NCBI GenBank assembly: GCA_029204225.1
Contig: CM055095.1
Coordinates: 72,585,490-72,649,489 of the forward strand
Direction: 5' to 3'
Length of the DNA: 64,000 nucleotides
Source: Diphasiastrum complanatum
Lineage: Eukaryota > Streptophyta > Lycopodiopsida > Lycopodiales > Lycopodiaceae
Below, in pieces: positions 47,940 through 59,814 of the stretch. Numbering within the stretch: position 1 is the stretch's first letter; every line of letters begins with the position of its first letter. Position numbers and translations under genes: made by a program. The notes under the pieces were generated by a model, which made no database searches, had not been told where the DNA came from, and worked only from the letters and a program-made list of their open reading frames with translations.

Positions 47940-48310
47940 CTGCAGAGTGTCGGGTTTTTCGCTTGTGTAAATCTCGCGTAAAACTGTAGTGTCAGGTTTT
48001 TCGCTTGTGTAGAAACTCGTGTAAAATGGTAGTGTCGGGTTTTTTGCCTGTGTAGAAACCCATGTAAAATTGCAGTGTCAGATTTTTTGCATGTGTAGAA
48101 ACTCATGTAAAATTGCAGTGTCGCTTTTTTGCAAAGTGTCGCGTGTTAGAAACTGCATATAAAAATGCAGTGTCGCCTTTTTGCAAAGTGTCGCGTGTCA
48201 GAAACTACATGTAAAAATGCAGTGTCACTTTTTTCCAATTGTCGCCTGTCAGATAATGCGAGGAAAAATGCAGTGTCACATTTTTCGCAAAATAGTGTCG
48301 CATTTCTAGA
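47940..48310. repeat. Tandem minisatellite, unit about 45-55 bp, in the E5 leader
   Basis: Seven or so diverged units share the plan GCAGTGTCG-TTTTTTGCA-(A)GTGTCG/GTGTAGAAACT-CATGTAAAATT. The unit changes gradually along the array, from GGGTTTTTCGCTTGTGTAAA on the left to CACTTTTTTCCAATTGTCGC on the right. It lies about 170 bp before the first recognisable gag text of fossil E5, so it probably belongs to that element's leader. Confidence 0.75.
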
Positions 48311-51300
48311 AGTGCCTAAATGGCCTAAAAAACCAATTTAGCATCAGTGTCACAAAACACTTACTTGCTCAAGATGGCCCGAAGATAAAATGGCGATAGT
48401 TTCCAGATCCAAATCCAAATCCAAATCTTAAACTAGAAATGGACCCACCTCAAACATAATTCAATTCCAATTTAAAAATCAAGTATGATTACTTCAAGAG
48501 AACTTCTTCAGATGACGTTGATAGTTATATCTGCCAATTTGAATCCCTTGTTATTTTCAATAGTGAGGGAGCGAATGCAAACAAATTACGCATATTCCCT
48601 GGTCTGCTGCGGAAACAAGTCCGAATTTGGTACAATCAAATGGATCATGCAACTGTTAATACTTGGGACCTGTTGAGAGAAGCCTTTTTCACCCAGTTCC
48701 ACAAGATTGGTTACTCTACCCAAGTGCTTACATGATTGAACTCCATTCAAAAGAAAGAGAAGGAGTCACTGAGATGGTACACTCGAAAGGTAATAAACTT
48801 AATTGAAAAAATGGTGGGTGTTTATCTTGTTGCAATGCAGATTGACAGGTACTACCGACAAGGACCCATGAATACCATGGATGAAGGTATTGCAATAGCG
48901 GAGAATTATGAAACATCAAAGATTGCTCAGAAGCGACATTCCAGCAAGAAGACAAAGAAGAAGTCATCAGCTTTATTAGATGATTCCAGTTCGAAAAAAG
49001 ACTCATCCCATAGTTTTGGAGACATTAAGTTCCAACGCTGATTCCGATACAGAGAGCTCAAATTCTTCCGAAGATGATAAGAATCACCGGAGGAGCATTG
49101 TCGTTATGTTCAAGGATCATCTGCACCAGCGTTGCAACCAAAACCAAAATTGGACCAAAGCGCTTTGTACCTGCTCAAATAGTGAGCTCAAATCAAAAGG
49201 CTCTTTATGCATCAATCAACCTACCACCGAAGAAGTTGGCAGACAACTGTTATAATTGTGGTGCACAAGGCCATTATTCACCCGATTGCCTGGAGCCTCG
49301 CCGACGAATCGGCTATGTTCTGTTATGTTCAAATTGCTCGAGAGAAGGACATCTACCCAAAGCCTCAAAAGCCGAAGGTGCTATACAAATATGTCCAGTC
49401 TCCAGGTGCAGAACTAGAGATAAAGAAGAAGTAGGAGGATGCAGTCATACAAAGAATTGAATGCTTTGACAAAGGCACTCTGTTGATCATTGATACCAAT
49501 TGGCCAAGTGATTTGGAAGATGTTTGCAAAGTTTCCACTCGAAGCACTTCAAAATCACCCAAACCAACAAAAGAGAGTTTAGCTAAGACTCAAAAGAATA
49601 AGCAGAAGCATTCGACAAAGAAGTTGAAAAACAAGTCTATTACCCAAAAAGACTTGAAGGATGACAGTGATTATGACAGAAACGCTACCAAGCTGTTTAA
49701 GAAGGATGTTGCTGAGGAAGCGAAAACTCTAACCCGCTTCAAAATAAGGTCACTTTTGAAGTGGAGAAAGAAGTTCCATTAAGCTCAAAACTATCCAAAT
49801 GTTGTCGTAGACTTCAGGCTGTAGACAAAGAAGCAATATGACATTGTTTCAAATATTGGCTCCTTGAGGCCAAACATCACATTCAAGTAGCTGCTATCTG
49901 ACAACAACTATTATAGGAAGCAACTAAAGAGTCTATTGCAGACAAGGAGGAACAAGAAGATTTTTCTACTTGAGATATTTCTTCTTGTAGTTGACCTTGG
50001 AGACCTGGGAGCACCAGAGATTGACGTCTCTATCTCAGAGTGTTTACTTAAAAAAATACCAATTGACTCCGGGTCAAGAGTCAATATTATGATGAAAGAT
50101 ACGGTGTATGCATTGGGACTTATTGATATCAAGCCTACTTAGAAAAAGATTAAACAGGCCGACTCAACGAGGAAGCCTGTAGGCGAGCTGAAAGAAGTCA
50201 CGATATATATCCAAGATATACTGTTTATCATGAACTTTATTGTGATCCAACCAGTCGGAATGGGCAACTACTCAGTCCCTTATTGGAAGACCCTGGCTAT
50301 ATCAAGCAAATGCTAGTGTTCATTGGAAGAAAAAGGTGTTCTGGTTTTGAACTGGAGAACATGATGAACAAGGAAAGCTGCACGAGCATGTTATCACATG
50401 GCAACATGAGCAATATGAAGGAGAAACTGCTCAATCAGATACAAGCTTTACGTCCAAGCAATCGTCTTATGCACTTCATATATTTTTAGAAGAAGAAGAC
50501 ATTGAAACAAATATCTAGATTGTTACGAGATTGAAGAGATTGAAGTATCCAACAATGCAAATAAAGCACAGCCTTCAGAATGTGAAATACAAGTATATTC
50601 TTCCACCAATATGACTGTGGATATGATTAATCCAAATGATACTCTCTTTATTGAGGTCATACCTGAAAAATCCTTGTCAATTTCCAGACTTTTATCCGAC
50701 AAGGAGAAACAACAATATACAGACCTGCTCACTGAATATCATGATGTTTTTGCCTGGACTATGGAAGATTTAAAAGGCATTAACAAGAAATTTGGTCAAC
50801 ACCGAATTGACCTGAAAGAAGGAGCGGTACCAATACGCCAACTTCAATATAGGCTCAATCCTAAGTACTCATTGTTGTTGAAAGATGAGCTTGACAAATA
50901 CTTGAAGTCAGGAATTATTTATCCAGTACTCAGCAGTGAATGGGTTTTGCCATAGTAGTTATTCTGAAAATGAAGACCGGGAAGATCTGGGTTTGCCAAG
51001 ACTATCGAAAGCTTAATGCTGCGACTCGTAAAGACCATCATCCTCTACCTTTTACTGATATGATTCTTGATCTAGTTGCCGGAAATGAAAGATACAGCTT
51101 CCTTGATGGATTCGCTGGTTACAACCAAGTATCTATTCGCAAAGAGGACTAGTCCAAAACAACTTTCACAACTGATTGGGGTACTACGTCTATCAGCAGA
51201 TGCTGTTTAGACTATGTAATGCGCTAGCCACATTCCAGAGAATGATGATTGTTATTTTTCAAGAATATCTACGCGTATTCTTGGAGATCTTTATGAATGA

Positions 51301-52410
51301 CTTTTGTGTTTATAGCTCAGAAGCCACTCATCTTTCGAAGGTGCGGAAGACATTGCAGAGATGCAAAGAGACTTCATTGTGTCTTCATACTGGGAAGTGT
51401 TATTTTGACATGCTAGAAGAAATACTATTCGGACACAGAATATCGAAAAGAGGAATTGAAGTCGATAAGGTGGAAATTATGAAAAATTTGAAAGAGCCTT
51501 CAAATTTGCGAAAACTCAAAGAATTTTTGGGTCACGTTGGTTATTATAGAAGGTTTATTCAAGACTATGCATCTATTGCTACAGTGCTAACACATTTGTT
51601 AAAGAAAGGCATTTATTATGAATGGTCTGTTGATTGTCAACAATCATTTGGGAGACTGAAGCAAAAACTCTTGGACGTCCCAATTTTGAGATCTCTTGAT
51701 TGGGTAAGGACATTTCATGTTTATGTGGATGTTTTGTCATTCGCAATTGGAGTTACCCTAAGTATAAAAAACGATGAAAAACGAGACTATCTTGTCTACT
51801 ATGCAGGGCATCAAAAAAGCATCTCAGATTAGAACTATTCGACAACAGAAAGTGAAGGACTTGGAATGATTTTTTCAGTATAAAGAGGTTTCGACATTAT
51901 TTGCTGGGTTATTCCTTTATCTTCCATGTCAACCATTATGCACTAAAATATCTGGTAAATAAACCAAATCTTTTAGGCCGAATAGCTAGATGGGTGCTCT
52001 TGTTGTAGGAATTTGATTATCAAGTGGAAGTACGCCAAGGGAAGTACCACACTAGCGCGGACTATTTATCTTGCTTAAATTCAAGATCCGTTACTGAGAA
52101 TTTAAGTGATGAATTTCCTGACGAAAATATTATGTTATTATTTGCTGAAGATTCATTTTATCCAGACATAATAGATTACCTTCAAAATGAAAATTATACT
52201 CTTCTTTTTTATCTTGAACAAAAGTCGGTCTTCCAACACAAGGTTGTATTGGATACAATAAGGAATAATGTACTTTATAAAATGGGACCTAATGAAGGGC
52301 TTCGCAAATGTCTTGAATCGATTGATATTCAGAAGGTTATTCAAGCCATGCATTCACAAGATGCAGGTGGATACTTTATAGAAGTAAACATTGTAAGTGT
52401 CATATTTTTG
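48311..52410 (+). mobile_element. Ty3/gypsy fossil E5 (plus strand)
   Basis: Plus-strand parts in order are gag (from about 48500, FESLVIFNSEGANANKLRIF), a zinc-knuckle pair (CYNCGAQGHYSPDC and CSNCSREGHLPKA, 49250-49360), a protease-like stretch (IPIDSGSRVNIMM, about 50056-50094), RT (50611-51500), RNase H (51500-52080) and the start of the integrase zinc-binding part (to about 52400). RT and RNase H text such as FRLCNALATFQRMM and GHVGYYRRFIQDYA fit plant gypsy elements, but wording differs clearly from E1, E3 and E6, so this is another family. It stops abruptly at the E6 leader. It is broken, with more than ten disruptions. Confidence 0.85.
50611..52100 (+). pseudogene. E5 reverse transcriptase and RNase H region (fossil)
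   Basis: Text includes YHDVFAWTMEDLKGINKKFG, YSFLDGFAGYNQVSIRKED, FLGHVGYYRRFIQDYASIA and, toward the end, VNHYALKYLVNKPNLLGRIA-like RNase H wording near 51920-51990. The order matches Ty3/gypsy pol. Confidence 0.83.
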
Positions 52411-52439
52411 CCAAAAAAGTCACTTTTTTTGCAAAATTA

Positions 52440-53030
52440 CCAGTATTACTCTTGATTTTTCGCCAGAACCTTCGTCGAGTTTCCAGAACATTCTATTTAT
52501 AGAAAAATACTATTTTTGAGTTTGGCGAAGATTCATCTTAATCAGATCACAAAAAATCTTGATTTTTACCCTCGCCAGATTACAAAAATTGTATTTTCTT
52601 GTGTCAGAAACCTTCGTCCGATTGTCCATAGTTTTATCTGTGTCAGATCATCCCTCTGAGAAGTCGACGAAGGTTATTTCCCAAGAAATTGCCAGAAAAG
52701 TATTCAGAGTGTTTTTATCCCAAAATAGCACTGTTGGACCTTTGCCGAGACAACCTTCGCCTAGAGAACCTTCGCCAGTCGTATTTTTAGTTTCTGATTT
52801 TCCAGATCAGGTCTCTGTCAAAATTTGGATCAAATCTGATATATTCTGAATTGGACTCTGAGATATTTATCATTTTTTAGAAGTATTGTTTGATCGAATT
52901 TTGGGTAGTTTTTCATCATATAGAATCAGATTTTTGAAAAGTGGAATAGAGCTAGCAGATCTAATCTGAGATAGTTTTTTTTAAAAAAAATCTATATCCA
53001 ATCTCATTATCGATTTGATCTAAGTTTGTA
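52440..53030 (+). repeat. E6 leader with repeated AACCTTCGYC motifs
   Basis: The motif recurs as GAACCTTCGTCGAG (about 52466), AACCTTCGTCCG (52609), GACGAAGGTT (complement, 52663), CAACCTTCGCC (52750) and GAACCTTCGCCAG (52767). There is no open frame. gag starts with ATG at 53033. Copies of the same motif reappear after pol at 59348, 59385, 59494 and 59560. Confidence 0.65.
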
Positions 53031-53032
53031 AG

Positions 53033-54600
53033 ATGGTTGTCCCTGGAGCTGCTCCTGGAGGTGCTCCACAGGAGGTCAATCCAATTATTGTTAGAAGAGC
53101 ACCCCGATTGGATCTATCCAAATATAATGGATTAACAGATCTAGTTAGATTTCTTCAGATCTATGCTGAATCCTGTGAGGTCTATGGTGAGATTTATCCT
53201 CAAGATAAACTTAAGCTGTTTCCTATGGCCTTAACAGACTCAGCACAAGATTGGTACTATAACCAAGATGAAACTGAGCGTACAGATTGGGAGGTTGTTA
53301 AACGAGCCCTTATCACACGGTTCAAACCGCGGAAGTTTATGGAAGACCCCTTCCTACTTTTAAGTAAAATTAAAATGGGAAAGCGAGAAATGGTTCAAGA
53401 TTACATCGAAAGGGTGAAACGTCTTAGATCTGAATGTGAGCCTGAGCTGATTAATGAAAATGCCATGATTATGTGATTTTTGTCAGGTCTACCTAAACGG
53501 ATCAGATGTGAACTGAAATGCCATAATGAGTACGCACTTTTGCAAAATGCGATGGACGATGCAATTTGGGAGGAGGATGAAGATTCAGATGATGAGCCGA
53601 ATGCCAGTATGTTGTCTTATACAACAGGGCAGACTACTACGACATCCACCACTATTGCATCAACGAATGCCAATGCTACTGCAGAAATGATGCTCAATGA
53701 GTTCGAGAAACTTGGGAAGACCAAGCAGAAACAGATGGAAAAGTTGCAGTTGCAATTTGATGAGAAGATCAAAGCATTGGAAAATTTCCACGGAGAAGCG
53801 AACAAAAAACTTGAGAATTTTGCAAAGACTTTTCCTACCAGGGAAAATGTCTGGTATTCTATTTGTACAAGAAATCACACAGTGAACGAGTGTCCTCAAT
53901 TGAAAAAACGAATGGAAATCAATATTTGCCATCTGTGTAATTCACCTGACCATGAGACTATCTTTTGCAACTTCAACCCTCGGATAATTCAGCAATGGTA
54001 TGCCCAGATGAGATATCGAGATCCACAGTATGGAGGCAATCCAGCAGCAAGACTACGACAATCTACTCTTGGATACCCGAAACGTCTAGCTTTGCCTGCC
54101 CCATAAAACACTCCGCTCCTCCTGCCAATTTGATGGAACCAGAACCTTACGGAAGTGTTGAGCAATGGAGCTATGGTAATGATCAGGAAGGTGGATCTTC
54201 ATAATAGTATGCCATTTATGCTGCCGCTCAACAACAAGCCTCGAAAAATTGGGCCAGAGCACCACTTGGATGCTTTGCATGTGGAGAAAATCACAGAGTT
54301 GCAGAATGCCCAAATAAAGGAAAATTTGTACCATTCTGTCGTGACTGTGGATATGGGCATTGCTATAAAGATTGTCCAGCAAGGCCAAAGCCACCACCAG
54401 CTACAGCACCTATAAATTTGATAACAATCAAGCAAGGATCGATAGCTCATAATAAACCAAGTGCACCCTTGATGGTCGTCACCAGAGCACAAAAGCAAAA
54501 AGAACCAGTAGTGGATTCAGTATCTACTGATTCTATACCATTGAACGATACACCCACAACATCAAAAGTCTATCCAAATCTTAATGCAGAAAAATGAAGA
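53033..54600 (+). pseudogene. E6 gag and zinc-knuckle region (fossil)
   Basis: gag text begins MVVPGAAPGGAPQEV and includes RAPRLDLSKYNGLTDLVRFL, SAQDWYYNQDETERTDWEVV and KMGKREMVQDYIERVKRLR. Two Cys-His clusters follow at about 53860-53980 and 54270-54400. E3 gag is its close relative. Confidence 0.83.
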
Positions 54601-54987
54601 TATCAGGATATGAGACAGTGGATTAAACATCTACAAGAAGAAGAGGAACTTGAAACTGCTAAAGTAACAGCTGAAGTTTGGTCTTCACCATTGCAGCCTC
54701 CAAGAAATTTACGTACGGATAAGAATGATCAACTACATCATCATGAAGAACTTTTCAAGATGACTAAACCGGAAGCACCGCATACAGAATTACTCATGAA
54801 TATTTTGTCTAGCAAGATCAATATTTCATTAGGAGAGTTCCTAAAGTTGGGCCAAGTCTTAGCGTAAAAGTTAGCTCAAGAAGAATCGGAAGACCATCAA
54901 GAGCTACGTTTTTGTGCTGGATTTGAAGAATCTAACAATGTACTCCATGTTGGAGCCGCTTGGTAAAGTGAACAAAAGAATATCACT

Positions 54988-56055
54988 TTGCCGATAGAAC
55001 ATAGACAATTTTCTAAAGAAGCAGCCGTGATAGATAGCGGTTCAGGAGTTAACCTGATTTCTACAAAGCTATGTACAAAATGGGGCCTTACAAAGATTAA
55101 GCCTGCTACTTTTGCTATTAAGCTAGCTGATCAAACGACGGTTCGTCCACGAGGAATGGTGGAAGATATACCTGTCAGGATTGCAAGAGTACAGTCCGTC
55201 ATTACTTTCGTCGTAATGGACTTACCAAAAGTACCAAATGTCTACCGAGTTCTCTTAGGACGTCCATGGTTACGAGTTGCGCAAGTAATTCATAACTGGG
55301 GTACCGGCAAAATCACTTTTGAAAATCGTAAACGTGTAGTTAAAATTGATCCTACGACTTGGACTATCAAGCCAGTGGTTCAAAAAGTGGATGACGGTTC
55401 ATCAACAACAAATCACACTTGTGATTGACCAGAGATAAAATTGGGAGTTCACTACGAATCTCAAACGGATACTGTCAATTGGAACGAAGCTCTTGCAACA
55501 ATTGATTGTACAGCAGAATATATGTGTCAATGATATATTCAATCAGAGATGAGCGAGATTTCCTTGTTAGATCGAACTTTGGATACGCCAATCACGTTTC
55601 CACTAAATGTGCAGAATGTAGCCTGGATATCAACGGAACCTATACCAGATACAATTGAGGATGATCTCATACCAATGAGCCATGTCTTAACTTATGATGG
55701 CAATGCAGAACTTACGGATGAACAGATTCTATATCATATGGATCCGACCAGATTTGGAGTGCGTAATGTTCCTGATGAACCAACAATCGAATCGTCCAAA
55801 GCAATTATATTGAAGGGAGATAGGATGACAGGTTCGATGATGAATAAACAAGCAAAGCAACATTATAATACGGTCCTGAAATGGGAAAATCCCTCTCAAA
55901 AGATCGATTTAAAGGAAGTGCCACCTCTATTGGATAAAGGCAAAGGAAAAGTCAAGAATGATTCTTCAAGTCAGATATCCAACAAGACATCATCGTCTAG
56001 GAAGTCTTCACCTGTAAAGAAAGATTTATCATCCCGAAAGTCATCACCTCCATGA
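54988..56055 (+). pseudogene. E6 protease and linker region (fossil)
   Basis: The protease loop text AAVIDSGSGVNLISTKLCTK and VYRVLLGRPWLRVAQVIHNW is typical of retropepsin-like domains in this gypsy group. It is followed by a lysine- and serine-rich linker (about 55880-56055) before RT. Confidence 0.82.
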
Positions 56056-56136
56056 TCAATTCCTACTAAGAAGACTAAACGAAGATCCAAGACAAGTTCT
56101 TTCGAAAAAAAACAAGCAAATGTAGTCCAGCATTAT

Positions 56137-58946
56137 ATGCCAGAGCATTTTAAACGTTATACACTGGATGATGTGGTTATCATGTTACCTAAAGCACATC
56201 GTGAACCTAAAGAACACATGCTGGAATCTAAAGAGATTTACGATGGCCCAGCTAGGACGCAGCCAATGAATCTTGCAGAACCAAGAGAACTGGAAAAGAT
56301 TGTACAAGTGGGATCACAACTTACTCTTGAACAGTATCAAGCACTCTGTTTGCTACTTATTAAGTATCAAACTTGTTTTGCGTGGACTTATCAAGATTTG
56401 AAGGGTATTCCGACATCAGTCATTGAACATACCATACCTTTAGTACCTGATGCAGTACCAAAGGTTACAAAGTTCTATCACTGTAATCCTAATGTGGCAG
56501 ATCTGATAAAGAAAGAACTTCAAAGACTGCTTGACGCCGATTTCATTTATGAGATCGAGCATACCGAATGGATTTCACCAATTGTCATTGTTCCTAAGAA
56601 AAATGGGAAATTGCAAATTTGTGTGAATCTCAAAGCATTGAATAAAGTGACACGGAAGGATCACTTTCCGTTACCTTTTACTGAAAGCATTTTGGATCGC
56701 CTTGCTAGAGCGGAAGCGTATAGTTTGATGGATTTAGTGGTTACAACCAGGTTAAGATTGCACCTACCGATCGTCACAAAACTGCTTTTGCAACAGAATG
56801 GGGCACCTATGCTTACAAAGTGATGCCGTTTGGACTCTATAATACACCGAGTTCATTCCAAAGAGTAATGCAATTTGCCTTTAAAGATTATCTATAGAAA
56901 TTTCTTGAAATTTACTTGGACGACTTGGGAGTTCATAGTACAGATACATACCACCTGGATCGATTGGAGAAAGTCTTTGAAAGAAATCGCAAATATCAGA
57001 TTTCTCTAAATCCAAAAAAATGTCAGATATGGGTTTCTCACAAAGTGGTGCTTGGACATGTGATATCAAGACATGGTATTGCCACCGATTATTCTAAGAT
57101 CAAAGTTATTGTGGAATTGCCACCACCAGCAACAATTCGAGGAGTTTATGTGTTTATTGGTCATGAGAACTACTATCGAATTTTTATTATCTTCTTTGTG
57201 GATTTAGCACGACCTATATACAAATTAACTATTGTTCCTATTTGGATAGTAGAGGCGTTAGAAGCCTTTGCAAAGTTAAAAAAAAACATTATCTTCAGCA
57301 CCAATATTGCGTTCTCCAGATTGGACATTAGAGTTTCTTGTTCATACGGATGTCTCAAAATACACCATTGGATCAGTTTTGACGCAGCCATGTGACTATA
57401 AGAAGGATTATCCTATACGATTTGCAAGCAAACAGCTTACAGATCTAGAGAAGAATTATTCAACAACAAAACGTGAAGCGCTAGCCATGATTTTTTCTGT
57501 TCGAAAATTTCATCACTACCTCATGGAAACGCACTTTGCATTTTATACGGATCATCAACCGTTACTTTACTTGGTAAATAAGACGTGTAATACTGGACGT
57601 ATTGCAAGATGGTTATTATTATTGACTGAATTTGACTTTCAAATTGTGGTCATAAAGGAGAAGCAACATTATCTAGCCGATCACGTTTCACGAATTGAAT
57701 CTGCACCAGTTAATACTGAAGTGGATGATGAACTGCCAGATGCTATTTTGTTCTATGTTGAAGCAGTACCTGAGTGGGCAGCAGATATTGTTGAGTACCT
57801 GATGCTAGGACACTCGAATGACTCTTTGACAAAACTACAGACAAGACAATTGATTCATAAGACTCAACCTTATCAATTAATTGCAGGACAATTGTATCGT
57901 CGTGGATCAGATAATATTTTACGAAGATGTGTTTTACAGCATAAAGTACCAGATCTAATCATGTTTTCACATGATGGCATGGGTGGAGGACACTTCTCTA
58001 CAGATATTATTGTTCGCAAACTTTTGCAATTTGGTTGTTGGTGGCCTATGCTTCATAAGAACACAGAAAATTTTATTCAGACATGTGATGTCTGCCAGCG
58101 AGCACGACGGCCTACTCGACAGAATTATGAACCCTTACATCCGGTTTTATCGCAAGCACCGTTTGAAAAATGGAGACTGGATTATGTTGGTCCTATTCAT
58201 CCCGTTGCGCAAGGATCTCAGGCCCGATACATTATCGTGGCAACTGATTATATGACCAAGTGGGTTGAAGTCAAAGCTGTCAAAGTGGCTGATGCGAAAT
58301 CTACGGCCAAGTTTCTATATGAAAATATTATAATCAGATTTGGATCTCCGATCGAAATTGCCAGTGATCAGGTACACACTTTGTTAATCAAACAATAAAG
58401 TATTTACTGGAGGATTTTTTTGTATCTTCCAATAAGATTCTCTGTACCATTATTACAAAGACAGTTGAGACGAGTCGGTCTGATTGGGAACGTAAACTGT
58501 ATGCAGCATTATGGGCATTTAGAACCGCTTACAAAAATAGTACAAATCAAACACCTTTTCAACTGGTGTATGGTCAAGATGTTGTTATGCCAATTGAATT
58601 TTTAATCTCATCTTTACGCATAGCAGCAACGGAATGATTAAATGATGATCAGTCTCTACAACTTCATCATAAAGCATTGCACAAATTATGTGAAATCCGA
58701 TTGATGGCAGTCCATGTCTTAGCAGCAGAGAAAGCCTGCCGCAAGGCATGGCACGATCGGCGATTGCACAAGAAAGATCTTGAAGCAGGAGATCTTGCAT
58801 TGATGTACAAAACCAAGCTGATCAAGGGTAAGTTGAAGTTTACTGGGGAAGGCCCGTATAAAGTGAAGGAAATCTTGAACTATGGCACAGTAATTCTTGA
58901 GCACTTGGATGGCAAACGATTTGATACTCCGGTAAATGGCAGCTGA
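56137..58946 (+). pseudogene. E6 reverse transcriptase, RNase H and integrase region (fossil)
   Basis: RT text (TEWISPIVIVPKKNGKLQIC, EIYLDDLGVHSTDTYHLDRL), RNase H text (HFAFYTDHQPLLYLVNKTCN), integrase zinc-binding and core (TCDVCQRARRPTRQNYEPLH, KWRLDYVGPIHPVAQGSQAR, YIIVATDYMTKWVEVKAVKV) and a C-terminal part with FTGEGPYKVKEILNYGTVIL run in order. Integrase ends at about 58946. Confidence 0.88.
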
Positions 58947-59814
58947 TTACGCAAGTTTTGGCAGCCTCCGCCAGTTCAGCAAGCCTGATCTCAATATATT
59001 TTTTCATTTTATTTGTTTTCAATTTTTTGTTTTCAGTAATTAATTTGCTGACTTATTTTTGGAAAAAGACAGTGAAAAACAAAAAAAAAACCAAAAAAAA
59101 TAAGAAAAGACTGATGAGCAAAAGTCAAGAAGTCATCAGCATAAGGAAAAGGAAGCATAGTATTTTTATGGAAAATGACTTAGAAAACCACTGTTTTAGG
59201 CAGATTTGGCCAATACAGTATCAGAATCCTTTGCTGAGCTCTCAGACTGTACATCCACCCTTGATTTATCTAAATTGAGGTGGGCTTTCGTTTTTGACAA
59301 GAGAAAATTCAATTTTTAAGTCAGGCGAATGTTCAGTGATATGCCATTTTGGGAACCTTCGTCGAGCATCATAACCTCATTATGAACCTTCGCCGACCTG
59401 CTAGATGATCTTAAAATGTCAAAATTAGGTTGTCCATAGGTTCAAATTGTGAAAAAAATATATTTATGACAGTACCTGGGCGAAAAACCCTCCTGGGCGA
59501 AGGTTCATCCTTTGCTAGCTCTGGAAAACGTTTGTCTGATAGGTTCAGATCCCTAAAAACCTTCGTCGAGATTTTTATAGCCTATTTTTATAGTACTGTA
59601 CATGCTTGCAAATTTTTGTTCAGAACTGATCAGCTCAACTACTATTCAGTGTAATGGACCCACCAAATTCACCTATAAGTTGGCTGAATTCGATTCATTC
59701 TTCACTTGTGCTAGTGAAGCTCTTGTGAATTTTTCTTGCGACCAAAGCCTTCCAAATTTTCTACATTGCATTCTGATACACTTTCACGCGTTTATAATTC
59801 CTTTCTGATCATCA

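Noticed and set aside
47940-48310. CRISPR-like array
   Set aside because: Units are adjacent and diverged without unique spacers, and the context is a plant retroelement leader.
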